From assembly GCA_002841275.1 (NCBI GenBank), contig PHET01000003.1, forward strand, positions 1-64,000: 64,000 nucleotides of DNA, read 5' to 3'. Shown here piece after piece: positions 8,193 through 17,486 of the stretch. The position numbers and the translations under genes are program-made. The number at the start of each line of letters is the position of its first letter. Within the stretch, counting starts at the first letter, position 1. Under the pieces are notes generated by a model that worked only from the letters and a program-made list of their open reading frames with translations, was not told the DNA's origin and did no database searches. The DNA comes from Actinobacteria bacterium HGW-Actinobacteria-7. GTDB lineage: Bacteria > Actinomycetota > Coriobacteriia > Anaerosomatales > PHET01.

Positions 8193-8385
8193 GGTTCCTC
8201 CCAAAGCGCGGTGTAGGTGCATTGGGGTGTGTACCCGCGTCGCGCATTTAGTCAGCGTCTAGCGTACAAGTCGACCGTGAATGCCAGCGTGCGCAGGGGC
8301 ACATACCCCAAGTACCGTCGCGAGGCTCTCCGCATCTGAAGCGCCAGCGCGGCGGCTATCCGCATCTATCGGAGGGACTACCGAA
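8193..8385. promoter_or_regulatory. Divergent promoter region between tal-pgi and zwf-gnd
   Basis: 193 bp separate the two fusion genes, which are read outward, so both promoters must lie here. It holds the two ribosome-binding sites (cctccc 8197-8202 for tal-pgi on the minus strand; GGAGGG 8371-8376 for zwf-gnd). No convincing operator was recognised by eye. Confidence 0.6.
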
Positions 8386-10761
8386 ATGAGCAAGCGAGTG
8401 AACGCGCCCACGATTCTCGTCGTGTTCGGTGCGACCGGTGACCTGATGGCTCGCAAGATCGTTCCGTCCATCTTCCATCTGTGGCGAAACGACCTGCTCC
8501 CGAATCAATTCCGTGTCGTGGGGTTCTCGCGGCGCGACTGGTCGGACGAGGACTTCCGCAGTCACGTCAAGACGATTCTGGCCGAGAAGTACCCGGACGC
8601 AGCTGACGTCGAGGCTTTCCTCGCCTTGTTCATCTATCAGAGAGGGACCTTCGCGGAGGCGGAGGCCTACCGCTCGCTTGCCGATGTGAGCGCGGGAATC
8701 GCCTCATCGTGGGATGCCTGCGCGAACAAGCTCTTTTACCTGGCCGTGCCGCCGGAGAACTACGAGACGATCTTGCACAATCTCGCCGAAAGCAAGTTGA
8801 CGGCGCCTTGTAGCGAAGCTGAGGGCTACACACGAGTTCTCATCGAGAAGCCGTTCGGTCATGACGTCGCAAGCTCCAAGCAGCTCGACGAGTTGCTCGC
8901 CACACTCTTGCGCGAGGAGCAGATCTACCGCATCGACCACTACCTCGCCAAGGAGTTGCTCCAGGGCATATTGGCGTTCCGATTCCACAACGACTTGCTG
9001 GAGTCGGAGTGGGACCGCAGCGCCATTGAACGCATCGACATCTCGCTTCTCGAGACGCTGGGGGCGGAGAATAGGGGTGCGTTCTACGACCGGGTGGGGA
9101 CGCTTCGGGATGTCGGGCAGAATCACCTGTTGCAGATGCTCGCACTTGTCACAATGGAGAAGCCCGAGTCGCTCGAGGCCGATGCGATACGCGAAGCGCG
9201 AGCCAGGCTCCTCGCGCAGTTGCGGCCGCTGAGGGCCGACGAGGTTGCACGCCACACGTACCGCGGCCAATACGACGGCTACCGGGCGATTCACGACGTG
9301 GCGGACGATTCGCGTACCGAGACCTACTTCAAGCTCCAGACGACGATGACCGGTCCTCGCTGGGCCGGCGTCCCCGTGACGCTCGAGAGCGGCAAGCGCA
9401 TCGGCATCACGCCGCTCAAGCAGATCGTCGTCACGTTCCGCCACCGGCAGCCATGCCTGTGCGGCAAGAGCAAGACGCACCTGCGCAATAGGGTCGTCTT
9501 CACGCTCGAGCCTAACGACGAGATCAAAATCACCTTCTGGGCCAAGCGGCCCGGGTTTGACTACGAGGTGGAACAGCGCACGTTCGACTTCTCGCTCTAC
9601 GAGAAGACCGAGAAGCTCCAGTATGTCGAGGAGTACGCCAAGCTGCTCTACGATGCCGTCCTCGGCGACCAGACCGCGTTCGTGTCGACCGACGAGGTTC
9701 GCGCCATGTGGACCTTTGTCGATCCGATCATCGACGTTTGGGGTGCGGGAGCTGCGCCGCTCGAGACGTACGCGCCCGACACCGATGATGCGCCGAGGCG
9801 CGCGAAGGCGGCGCTCAACGGCGATCGTCAGAAGCCGCAAGTCGCCGTTCTCGGACTGGGCAAGATGGGCGCCGGCATCGCGCTGAATCTCGCCGACCAC
9901 GACTGGGAGGTCATCGGCTACAACCGTCATGCAGAGGTCGCTCACGCGATGGCGGGTGACGGTATCGTTCCAGCGGACACGCTTGCGGACGTAGCCGCTG
10001 CGCTGCGTCCGCCCCGCGTCGTCTGGCTGATGATCCCGGCAGGCAAGCCCGTCGACGACGTGCTCTTCGGGGCCGGCGACGCAACAGGGCTGGCAGACAT
10101 GCTCGAGCCCGGCGACATCGTCATCGACGGCGGCAACTCTCACTACACAGAGGATGCTCCCAGGGCCGAGCGGCTCGCGAACCTTGGCATCGGGTTCCTC
10201 GATTGCGGGACCTCGGGCGGACCGGTCGGCGCGCGTAACGGCGCATGTCTGATGATCGGCGGAGACCAGACGACCTTCGATCGCGCCGAGGCGGTTTTCG
10301 CCGACATCGCGGTTCAAGATGGCTACCGGTTCTTCGACGGGGTCGGCTCGGGGCATTTCGTGAAGATGGTCCACAACGGCATCGAGTACGGCATGATGCA
10401 GTCCATCGCCGAGGGGTTCGCGGTGATGCACGACTCTCCGCGCAACCTCGACCTCTCGGCGGTCGCTGACGTGTATCAGCACGCGAGTGTCGTGGAATCG
10501 CGTCTGGTAGGTTGGCTGGGCAGTGCCTACGAACGCTTCGGCGGCGATTTGGAGCCGGTTTCGGGATCGGCGGGTCACACTGGCGAAGGTGCGTGGACCA
10601 TCGAGGCCGCCGACGCTGTGGGCATTCCCACGCCGGCCATCTCCGCAGCACTGCAGTTCAGGATCGATTCCGAGACCGACCCGAGCTACACCGGCAAGGT
10701 CGTCCAGGCGCTCCGCAATGAGTTCGGCGGGCACGGGCTCGCGCCCAAGCCGTCCAAGTAA
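8386..10761 (+). CDS. zwf-gnd: Glucose-6-phosphate dehydrogenase / 6-phosphogluconate dehydrogenase fusion
   Basis: A 791-residue protein. Residues 1 to about 465 are G6PD: FGATGDL (14-20), EKPFGHD, and RIDHYLAKE with the catalytic His at about 185. After a linker, residues about 483-791 form a short-type decarboxylating 6[46 protein letters not shown] and [15 protein letters not shown] with the catalytic Lys. It covers both NAD(P)H-yielding oxidative steps; the lactonase between them is not encoded in this window. GGAGGG 9 nt before the ATG at 8386 sets the start. The frame is uninterrupted, so this is a genuine fusion. tkt follows after 11 nt. Confidence 0.93.
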   Translation: MSKRVNAPTILVVFGATGDLMARKIVPSIFHLWRNDLLPNQFRVVGFSRRDWSDEDFRSHVKTILAEKYPDAADVEAFLALFIYQRGTFAEAEAYRSLADVSAGIASSWDACANKLFYLAVPPENYETILHNLAESKLTAPCSEAEGYTRVLIEKPFGHDVASSKQLDELLATLLREEQIYRIDHYLAKELLQGILAFRFHNDLLESEWDRSAIERIDISLLETLGAENRGAFYDRVGTLRDVGQNHLLQMLALVTMEKPESLEADAIREARARLLAQLRPLRADEVARHTYRGQYDGYRAIHDVADDSRTETYFKLQTTMTGPRWAGVPVTLESGKRIGITPLKQIVVTFRHRQPCLCGKSKTHLRNRVVFTLEPNDEIKITFWAKRPGFDYEVEQRTFDFSLYEKTEKLQYVEEYAKLLYDAVLGDQTAFVSTDEVRAMWTFVDPIIDVWGAGAAPLETYAPDTDDAPRRAKAALNGDRQKPQVAVLGLGKMGAGIALNLADHDWEVIGYNRHAEVAHAMAGDGIVPADTLADVAAALRPPRVVWLMIPAGKPVDDVLFGAGDATGLADMLEPGDIVIDGGNSHYTEDAPRAERLANLGIGFLDCGTSGGPVGARNGACLMIGGDQTTFDRAEAVFADIAVQDGYRFFDGVGSGHFVKMVHNGIEYGMMQSIAEGFAVMHDSPRNLDLSAVADVYQHASVVESRLVGWLGSAYERFGGDLEPVSGSAGHTGEGAWTIEAADAVGIPTPAISAALQFRIDSETDPSYTGKVVQALRNEFGGHGLAPKPSK

Positions 10762-10772
10762 GGGAGATCCGC

Positions 10773-12800
10773 ATGAACACCGAGATCGACGCGCTGAGTA
10801 TCAACACCGCCCGGTTCCTTGCGGTGGACATGGTTCAGAAGGCCAACTCCGGGCACCCGGGAATGCCGATGGGAGCCGCCGCGACCGCCTATACCGTGTG
10901 GGACCGGTTCCTTCGTTTCGACCCCGCTCACCCAAAGTGGCCCGACCGCGACCGGTTCGTGCTGTCCGGCGGCCACGGCTGCGCGCTCCTGTACTCACTG
11001 CTGCACCTGACCGGCTACGACCTGCCGATGAGCGAGCTTCAGCAGTTCCGCCAGTGGGGGAGCCGCACGCCCGGACACCCGGAATTCGGTATGACGCCGG
11101 GAGTCGAGGCTACCACCGGTCCGCTCGGCCAGGGCATCAGCAACGCTGTGGGCATGGCCATCGCGGAGGAGTCGCTCGCGGCCCACTTCAACCGGCCCGG
11201 ACACGAGATCGTCGACCACTACACGTATGTGATGTGTGGCGACGGCGACCTGATGGAGGGGGTGTCGAGCGAGGCCGCGTCGCTGGCCGGGCACCTTGGC
11301 CTCGGCAAACTCATCGTGCTCTACGACGACAACCACATCTCCATCGAGGGCTCGACCGCGCTCGCGTTCACCGAGGACCGCGTCGCACGTTTCGACGCGT
11401 ATGGCTGGCACACGCAGAGTGTCGCTGACGGCAACGACGTCGAGGCCATCGCCGCGGCAATCGGGGCCGCTCGCTTGGACCGCGCCAGACCCTCCTTCAT
11501 CGCAGTCCGCACGCACATCGGGTTCGGTAGCCCCCACAAGCAAGATGACGCGTCGGCGCATGGTGAGCCGCTCGGCGCCGAGGAGGTCCGCCTTACCAAG
11601 GAGGCCCTGGGCTGGCCGGTCGAACCAGCGTTCCTCGTGCCCGATGAGGCGCGATCGCGCTTCGGCGCAGCAGCAGATCGCGGTGCGGCTTCCCGTGCCG
11701 ACTGGCACGAACGCTTCGAGGCGTACCGCATCGAGTTCCCGGTCGAAGGGGCCGAGTTCGAGCGCCGCATGCGCGGGGACCTGCCCGATGGATGGGATGT
11801 CGATGTTCCCGTCTTCACCGACGCGGGCGGTGCGGTGGCAACGCGCGACGCGGGCGGCAAGGTGATGAACGCGATCGCCGGATGTGTGCCCGAGCTCATG
11901 GGCGGCTCGGCGGATCTCGCGCCCAGCACCAAGACGTGGCTGGGCGACTTCGGGGCATTCGGGCCGGACGATCGCAGTGGCCGCAACCTCCACTTCGGGG
12001 TGCGTGAGCACGCCATGGGAGCGGTCGTGAACGGCATGGCGTATCACGGAGGTTTCGTGCCGTTCGGATCCACCTTCCTCGTATTCAGCGACTACATGCG
12101 CCCGCCGATCAGACTCGCGGCGCTCAGCAAGCTGCACGCGATCCATGTCTTCACGCACGACAGCATCGGCCTCGGAGAGGACGGCCCGACTCATCAGGCC
12201 GTCGAGCACTTGGAGGTCTTGCGCGCGATACCAAACGTGTTGGTAGTTCGCCCTGCGGACGCCAACGAGACGGCAGCCGCATGGAGGATCGCGCTCACCC
12301 AGCAACAGCGGCCGACGCTGCTCGCTCTCTCCCGCCAGAAGCTGCCGGTACTCGACCCCGCGACCTACCCGGGCGTGGCCGAGGGCGTGGCACGCGGTGC
12401 GTACGTCCTTGCCGAGGCGGGCCGCGAGGGGTCTCCTGACGCGGTCATCGTAGCCACCGGTTCGGAAGTGCAGCTCGCCTTGGACGCTCGCTCGCAGTTG
12501 GCGGGCGAAGGATTCCACGTCCGCGTGGTGAGCGCGCCGTGTCTGGAGCTCTTCGCCGAACAACCCGATTCGTATCGCGACTCCGTGGTATCGCCGGGCA
12601 GGCCGGTCGTGTCCGTCGAAGCGGGAATCACGCTCGGCTGGCGAAACTACTTGGGCGCGGGCGCGGCGGCGGTCGGCCTCGACCGGTTTGGCGCGTCGGC
12701 GCCAGGCGATACGGCCCTACGGGAGCTCGGATTCACGGTCGAGCACGTCGTCGAGCGCGTGCGCCTGGCGATTGAGGACACCGGTCCGGTGATGTGGTGA
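10773..12800 (+). CDS. tkt: Transketolase
   Basis: A ThDP- and Mg-dependent transfer of two-carbon ketol units in the pentose phosphate pathway. The 675-residue length is normal. Visible motifs: [14 protein letters not shown] near residue 30; [14 protein letters not shown]; the ThDP-Mg loop GDGDLMEG near 155 with the later [20 protein letters not shown] in the pyrimidine-binding domain; and [24 protein letters not shown] precedes the ATG. It lies 11 nt after zwf-gnd and is probably co-transcribed with it and with the HAD gene that follows. Confidence 0.96.
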   Translation: MNTEIDALSINTARFLAVDMVQKANSGHPGMPMGAAATAYTVWDRFLRFDPAHPKWPDRDRFVLSGGHGCALLYSLLHLTGYDLPMSELQQFRQWGSRTPGHPEFGMTPGVEATTGPLGQGISNAVGMAIAEESLAAHFNRPGHEIVDHYTYVMCGDGDLMEGVSSEAASLAGHLGLGKLIVLYDDNHISIEGSTALAFTEDRVARFDAYGWHTQSVADGNDVEAIAAAIGAARLDRARPSFIAVRTHIGFGSPHKQDDASAHGEPLGAEEVRLTKEALGWPVEPAFLVPDEARSRFGAAADRGAASRADWHERFEAYRIEFPVEGAEFERRMRGDLPDGWDVDVPVFTDAGGAVATRDAGGKVMNAIAGCVPELMGGSADLAPSTKTWLGDFGAFGPDDRSGRNLHFGVREHAMGAVVNGMAYHGGFVPFGSTFLVFSDYMRPPIRLAALSKLHAIHVFTHDSIGLGEDGPTHQAVEHLEVLRAIPNVLVVRPADANETAAAWRIALTQQQRPTLLALSRQKLPVLDPATYPGVAEGVARGAYVLAEAGREGSPDAVIVATGSEVQLALDARSQLAGEGFHVRVVSAPCLELFAEQPDSYRDSVVSPGRPVVSVEAGITLGWRNYLGAGAAAVGLDRFGASAPGDTALRELGFTVEHVVERVRLAIEDTGPVMW

Positions 12801-12834
12801 AGCGAACTGCGATCCGCCGTGGATGGAGGCGCTG

Positions 12835-13596
12835 GTGATCCGCCTGTTCGTGTTCGATCTTGACGGAACATTGGTTCAGACGGAGCGGCTGCGGGCGGAG
12901 TCCTACGCGAAGGCCGTCATTGAACTCTGCCCCTACACTGTGGACGAAGAGGATGCTATCGACGGCTATCGCGACGTGGTCGGCCAGTCGAAACGCGAAG
13001 TAGCCGAGCACTTGGTTGCGAGGTTCAACCTCACTGAGACGGCTTCCGCGCGAATGGCGGACTTCGGTGTCAACACTCCGTGGGAGGCGCTGATCCAGGT
13101 TCGCCTGAAGTACTACGACCGGCTCGCCTGCGATTCTGACATTCTGAGAGCGGCGGTATGGCCCCACAACGTTGCTCTTCTGAAGTACGCACGTGGTGTC
13201 GGTTGTCGGACGGCGCTGGCGAGCATGTCATCGGCGAGCCGCATCGACGAAGTCCTCGAGGCGCTCGATGTCCGCGAGGCTTTCGACTTCATAGCATCGG
13301 GGGACGATGTTGCGCGCGGTAAGCCCGATCCGGAAATATACGGTCTCGTGGCAACGCACTTCGCGTTCAGGCCCCAGGAGTGCCTAGTGATCGAGGATTC
13401 TCCCGATGGAATCAAGTCAGCTGTCGATGCGGGAATGCATTGCGTCGCGGTGACAACGCCGTTCAGCCGCCGCAGAGTGCTCGAGTCCGACCTGTTGCCC
13501 CAAGAGCTTATCGTCAATGAGCCCGACCAGCTCATGCGAGTCGTCCAGGGTATCGTGGATACCGAGGCGGCCGGCGGGAAGGTTGGCGGCCGATGA
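12835..13596 (+). CDS. HAD-superfamily phosphatase, paralogue of the 1260-2006 gene
   Basis: A 253-residue protein with FDLDGTLVQTE at the N-terminus, cap-domain GQSKREVAEHL, FGVNTPWEALIQVRL, LASMSS, GKPDPEIYG and IEDSPDGIKSAV. It aligns through its length with the other HAD protein of this window. The GTG at 12835 is chosen because GGAGG lies 5 nt upstream and because the paralogue also starts as M-I-R before FDLDG; an ATG at 12823 is the alternative. As the last gene of the zwf-gnd-tkt unit it may act on a sugar phosphate, but specificity cannot be read. Confidence 0.85.
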   Translation: MIRLFVFDLDGTLVQTERLRAESYAKAVIELCPYTVDEEDAIDGYRDVVGQSKREVAEHLVARFNLTETASARMADFGVNTPWEALIQVRLKYYDRLACDSDILRAAVWPHNVALLKYARGVGCRTALASMSSASRIDEVLEALDVREAFDFIASGDDVARGKPDPEIYGLVATHFAFRPQECLVIEDSPDGIKSAVDAGMHCVAVTTPFSRRRVLESDLLPQELIVNEPDQLMRVVQGIVDTEAAGGKVGGR

Positions 13597-13665
13597 CCCC
13601 CGAGCAACGGGTGGCGCCCCGGAACGTCCCCAGAGATACGACCAACTAGGCAGGATACTTGTAGC

Positions 13666-14373
13666 ATGCGCTGGAGAAGACACAAGGATGTCGTGATTGA
13701 CGGACAAGCCAAGCGGTACTACCTGTCGCACTCGGAGTTCTTCCGGGACATCGACATGAAGGCGATTGACGCGCTTGTGCCCTCCGTCCCCATGGAGCAG
13801 GTATCAAAGGGGCACACGTTCTTCCTTCCAGGCGATCAAGTAGAGGGCCTCTTCATCATCAAGAAGGGGAGAGTGAAGCTCTACCGTATTGCCTCTGACG
13901 GTCGAGTGTTGACCGTCGCGATCTTGGGATACGGCGACGTATTCGGCAAGATGTCCGTTCTCGGTCTAGCGTCGAGCGGCACCGGCGCTGAAGTCTTGGC
14001 GGACGCCCTGGTCTGCATCATGCCCAACCGCGTGGCAAGGGAGTTCATACTCGGCTATCCCAAGGCCGGCCTGCGGCTGCTGGAACAGATGGAGACGCGT
14101 CTTGAGGAGATGGAGACACGCCTCGAGGACTTCACCTTCGGCACCGTGGCGACTCGCCTGGCGAAGTTGCTGCTCCAACTCGACCAAGAGCAGACGAACT
14201 CCATCGCGGACTTCACTCACCAGGAAATGGCGGACATCCTGGGGGTGTACCGCGAGACGGTCAGTCAGACCCTCGGCACGCTTCGCGCGGCAGGCATCAT
14301 CGAGTTGAAACGCAAGTGCATCTCTATCTTGGATCGCGAGAAGCTTCAGTCCTTGGCCGAGTCGCGAGAGTGA
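13666..14373 (+). CDS. Crp/Fnr-family transcriptional regulator
   Basis: A 235-residue protein. Residues about 30-150 are a cyclic-nucleotide-binding-type beta-roll (KGHTFFLPGDQVEGLFIIKKGRVKLYR, ILGYGDVFGKMS). A dimerisation helix with a short internal repeat LEEMETRLE follows, then a winged helix (about 170-225: FTHQEMADILGVYRETVSQTLGTL, AGIIELKRK). No Cys cluster for an Fe-S centre is seen in the N-terminus, and the RxS cAMP signature is absent, so the ligand is uncertain. A GTGA-N6-TCAC palindrome of Crp/Fnr type occurs at 19612-19627 and could be a target. Confidence 0.85.
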   Translation: MRWRRHKDVVIDGQAKRYYLSHSEFFRDIDMKAIDALVPSVPMEQVSKGHTFFLPGDQVEGLFIIKKGRVKLYRIASDGRVLTVAILGYGDVFGKMSVLGLASSGTGAEVLADALVCIMPNRVAREFILGYPKAGLRLLEQMETRLEEMETRLEDFTFGTVATRLAKLLLQLDQEQTNSIADFTHQEMADILGVYRETVSQTLGTLRAAGIIELKRKCISILDREKLQSLAESRE

Positions 14374-14638
14374 AGCGGTTCGCCGCACATCAAGGATGGC
14401 TGCATCGCCCACGAGCAGACGCTCCCTACTAGGCGCGCGTGAGCGTCACGTCCCCGCCCGCCACAATCCGCGCCGACTCCGATCGTGCGTCAGATTCCGA
14501 CTGTAGGCTTGCTTACAGACAAGCGAAGTCGACGGCGCGCAATGTCGTGTGGTTCCGCACGCCAAGTTCAGATGGGCGTTGGAGCCAATGTGCACCACTT
14601 GGCTCGATCGTCCGAGGAGAAGGAGATAGGAGCCGAAA

Positions 14639-15748
14639 ATGAGTCACACACAGCATCGATTCACCCGCGTAGTCGTGCTGCTCGCAGCCGCCTTGGCTAT
14701 TGTGGGCACTACTGCTGGGATGGCGTTCGCTGCCATGCCGATGGGGCTGCCTGGTACGGCAACCCTGAAGGTCATCTCACCCACGCCCGGCCAGTCGATC
14801 ACAGGCGATCTGCCAATCTACGTGAAGTCCGTCGGATACAAGTTCAACTTCGACCTCGCTGGGGCCCCGGTTCTCAAGACCGTCGGCCACTACCACATCA
14901 TCCTCGATGGCAAGCTCGTCGACATGGGCGCCGGCGAGCATGACGTCGTGAGCATGCTAGGAGTGGCTCCCGGCGCGCATACGCTCACACTCGTGCCGTC
15001 CAACAACAACCACATGGAAGTCATGTCCGGAGCGGTGATGATTCCGTTCACCTACGCCGGACCAGTGCGACCCCTGCCGGCGCCCATCAGCTACCCCGAT
15101 ACGCCAACGATTGCGGTCGCGTCTCCGGCCAGCGGCGCGGTGGTCAAGGGAAGCTCGTTCGACATGAACGTGAACGTCGCCAACCTGAGCCTGAGTGGCG
15201 AGCTGTTCGGCAAGGATCTCGTCACTGGCTGGGGCCACTGGCACGTCTTCGTCGATGACGCGACCATGCCCTTCATGAAGGTGATGGGTGGATCCCCCAC
15301 CGTCACGGTGCCGCTGGCCGGGATCCAGCCGGGCTGGCACACATTCTATGCCGTCCTCGTCGACAACCAGCACATGCCGAACATGACGATGCCGGTGATG
15401 ACGTCCGTCGACCTCTACGTTGCTCCCTCGATTCGGGTGACCCGAGCACCGTCGGCTTCGAAGGTGACCTACAAGCGCAAGGCGGGTGTGGCCAAGTACA
15501 CGCTGAAGGCCACCGTGAACGATCAGTTCGGCGCCTCCGTCGTAGGTGCGCCTGTCTACCTGCAGAAGTACAACACGACGACGAAGCACTGGGTCACGTA
15601 CAAGACGCGCACGACCAGTTCGTCCGGTGCCGTTTCGGTGACGTTCGCATCGAAGAGAAAGTCGGCCACTTCGTATCGCTGGTATGCACCCGCGACGAGC
15701 GACCATGTCTCAGCGAAGACCGGCACGCAGAGGGTCTACGTGAAGTAG
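14639..15748 (+). CDS. Exported Met/His-rich protein with two related modules and an Ig-like C-terminus
   Basis: A 369-residue protein. Residues 1-31 form a signal peptide ending AGMAFA-A. Two related modules follow (about 38-140 and 150-265): each starts with a P-T/D-x-x-x-V-x-S/A-P-x-G-like strand, contains a His pair on a strand (VGHYHIILDG; WGHWHVFVDD) and ends with Met-rich stretches (NNNHMEVMSG; NQHMPNMTMPVM). The C-terminal 100 residues look like a bacterial Ig-type domain (YKRKAGVAKYTLKATV). His pairs and methionines suggest possible metal binding; this is inference. A GAGGAGAAGGAGATAGGAG stretch precedes the ATG. A strong terminator follows, so it is probably transcribed alone. Confidence 0.75.
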   Translation: MSHTQHRFTRVVVLLAAALAIVGTTAGMAFAAMPMGLPGTATLKVISPTPGQSITGDLPIYVKSVGYKFNFDLAGAPVLKTVGHYHIILDGKLVDMGAGEHDVVSMLGVAPGAHTLTLVPSNNNHMEVMSGAVMIPFTYAGPVRPLPAPISYPDTPTIAVASPASGAVVKGSSFDMNVNVANLSLSGELFGKDLVTGWGHWHVFVDDATMPFMKVMGGSPTVTVPLAGIQPGWHTFYAVLVDNQHMPNMTMPVMTSVDLYVAPSIRVTRAPSASKVTYKRKAGVAKYTLKATVNDQFGASVVGAPVYLQKYNTTTKHWVTYKTRTTSSSGAVSVTFASKRKSATSYRWYAPATSDHVSAKTGTQRVYVK

Positions 15749-15808
15749 TGCGCTGAGTGCGACCCGCGTGATCGTATGCCGAGAAGGATTTGCATATCTG
15801 CGTTCCGC

Positions 15809-15842
15809 GAGGCCCTGGGGTCGAACCCAGGGCCTCGTTTTG
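15809..15842 (+). terminator. Rho-independent terminator
   Basis: GAGGCCCTGGG (15809-15819) and CCCAGGGCCTC (15826-15836) form a perfect 11-bp stem with a 6-nt loop, followed by GTTTT. It ends the transcript of the Met/His-rich exported protein. Confidence 0.85.
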
Positions 15843-15948
15843 GCCCCGGTGTGACACGCCATCGGCACGCGCGCTCCGGAGTGAAGTGCGGCGCCAAGGG
15901 CGCTTCCGTGTTCGAGAAGAGGCCACGCTCAGTTCCGTCCCGCGCGAT

Positions 15949-15963
15949 TGCGCATATTGCGCA
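15949..15963. promoter_or_regulatory. Tandem TGCGCA palindromes, operator candidate
   Basis: TGCGCA-TAT-TGCGCA is both an inverted repeat and, with flanks, a direct repeat of ATTGCGCA. It lies about 84 bp upstream of the DUF4395 start. A close relative (ATGCGATATTGCGCAT) sits at 29259-29274 before the osmolyte transporter operon. Confidence 0.35.
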
Positions 15964-16046
15964 CCGAATGACTGCGCGATTTGCGGCGCCTCTGGCATTC
16001 CCTCTGCTCTCTGCACGGGAACAGATTCCGACTCAAGGAGCGCCAC

Positions 16047-16499
16047 ATGTTCGCAGCGTGTCCGATATCCCGCGAGACCCGTAACGAACACGTCGCCCGT
16101 GCGGTGGCCGCTCTTGTTGTGATCGTTGTCGCGGGAGCGGTGGCGAGTGGAAGACCGGCGCCGTGGATCCTGCTGGCGCTCGCGGCCGACTTCATTGTCA
16201 GGGGCTACTATTCGCCGCGAATGAGCCCGCTTGCCGCGATTGGCCGCGCCATCACACGCGGGTTGGGACTCGCCCCCAAGCCAGTTGACGCAGCGCCCAA
16301 GAAGTTCGCAGCGCGCATCGGAGTCGTGTTCTCGGTGGCGTCTGCGCTGCTCTACCTGGTCGGCGCGCCCGTCGCCGGGCTCGCGGTCGTCGGCGTCCTC
16401 GTCGTCTGCGCCACACTCGAGGCGACACTCGGCTACTGCGTTGGCTGCAAGGTCTACGCCCTATTGCCTCGTTCGATCGCGATCGTCCTCGCCCGTTAG
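16047..16499 (+). CDS. DUF4395-family integral membrane protein
   Basis: A 150-residue protein. The N-terminus CPISRETRNEHVAR and the later KPVDAAPKKFAARIG and GYCVGCKVYALLP are the hallmarks of DUF4395. Four hydrophobic helices can be seen (about 20-40, 43-57, 88-108, 110-130). The CxxC in YCVGC lies at the membrane edge and the family is often found near thiol-redox genes; a role in handling reduced sulfur or disulfides is inference. AAGGAG precedes the ATG at 16047; a longer frame to 15981 lacks a ribosome-binding site. Convergent with the DUF3179 gene, 3 nt apart. Confidence 0.85.
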   Translation: MFAACPISRETRNEHVARAVAALVVIVVAGAVASGRPAPWILLALAADFIVRGYYSPRMSPLAAIGRAITRGLGLAPKPVDAAPKKFAARIGVVFSVASALLYLVGAPVAGLAVVGVLVVCATLEATLGYCVGCKVYALLPRSIAIVLAR

Positions 16500-16502
16500 T
16501 CC

Positions 16503-17453
16503 CTACTCCTTGTCCAGTTCCCAGACGACACCGTCCGCTTCATGTTGGGCCGCCCAGGAGAACCACATCTCGGTGTACCCCGGCACCGGCTCGCCATCGA
16601 CGGTGACGAGGACCTCGTCGGCGGGACGGCTCACCATCACGGTGCTGCCCTCGATCGTGCGCGTTGCCGGCTTCGCGTTCGGGGAGCTGAAGGGCAGGGC
16701 CACTGACTTGTCGCCGACGCGGAAGACCCACATCGGCGTCTTGGCACCGTAACGTCGATCGGTCACTTCGACCGGGAAGTAGAGATCGTCGGTCTCGTCG
16801 TAGCCGGCGTACGGGTTGCGAGCGTAGTCTCTTGCGTGGCCGGTGTCCCGGCTGAGCACCTTGGCGTCGGGATGCCCCCGTCGCACGTCGCGCATGGTGA
16901 GCAGCTGCATCGGAACGAGTCCGAGCTGGGCACCCGTGTAATCACCGACGACCGCCTCGCCACGCGATTGCGACCAAAGTGACTCGCTGACGTCGTCGTA
17001 CATGAGCATGTTCGACTTGCGCAGGAACCCGCTGACGCCGAAGAGGAGAGTCTCGCCGTCAACCCTACGATCGTACACGATCCCGGAGCCGCACAGCGGG
17101 CAGAAGGTCACAGCAACTGGGCGGCCGCCCACCCAGTCATCGACGATTTCGTGCCAGACCAGGATGCTGAACGGGTAGAATCGCTGGTCACCACCAATGT
17201 CGAGAAAGATGCCGCGCACGTCGTCTCGTTCGGGTGAGTCGGCGACCGACACGAACTTCGGCGCCCTGATTGCGGGAATGCCATCGCGGCCTGGCCCGCC
17301 GGAAACCACCTCAGCGAGCGGTATCGAGCTCTTCGCGGTATTGGTCTCGAATCCGGGAAACGCCTTCACCGATATTCCTTCCGGTTGGCGGCACCCGCTG
17401 AGCACGAGCGTCGCAAGGGCGAGTACCAGCAACACCGAGCGGGTTCTCGTCAT
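16503..17453 (-). CDS. DUF3179-family lipoprotein
   Basis: A 316-residue protein. A lipoprotein signal peptide ends in VLSGC (Cys about 21). The mature part shows DUF3179 motifs: IPAIRAPKFVSV, RFYPFSILVWHEIVDD, VTFCPLCGSGIVYDRR, and RNPYAGYDETDDLYFPV. The CPLCGS segment is a conserved CxxC of unknown function. It should be tethered outside the cytoplasmic membrane. It lies 33 nt downstream of the end of the flavoprotein gene on the same strand, so the two may be co-transcribed. Confidence 0.85.
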   Translation of the reverse strand: MTRTRSVLLVLALATLVLSGCRQPEGISVKAFPGFETNTAKSSIPLAEVVSGGPGRDGIPAIRAPKFVSVADSPERDDVRGIFLDIGGDQRFYPFSILVWHEIVDDWVGGRPVAVTFCPLCGSGIVYDRRVDGETLLFGVSGFLRKSNMLMYDDVSESLWSQSRGEAVVGDYTGAQLGLVPMQLLTMRDVRRGHPDAKVLSRDTGHARDYARNPYAGYDETDDLYFPVEVTDRRYGAKTPMWVFRVGDKSVALPFSSPNAKPATRTIEGSTVMVSRPADEVLVTVDGEPVPGYTEMWFSWAAQHEADGVVWELDKE

Positions 17454-17486
17454 GCTGCACTCCTCTTTGAGCAGGTATCTGTTCGA

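Noticed and set aside
8386-10761. zwf-gnd fusion as an assembly error joining two genes
   Set aside because: The frame is continuous over 791 codons with a plausible linker at about 465-483 and no start signal at the junction, so a real fusion is more likely.
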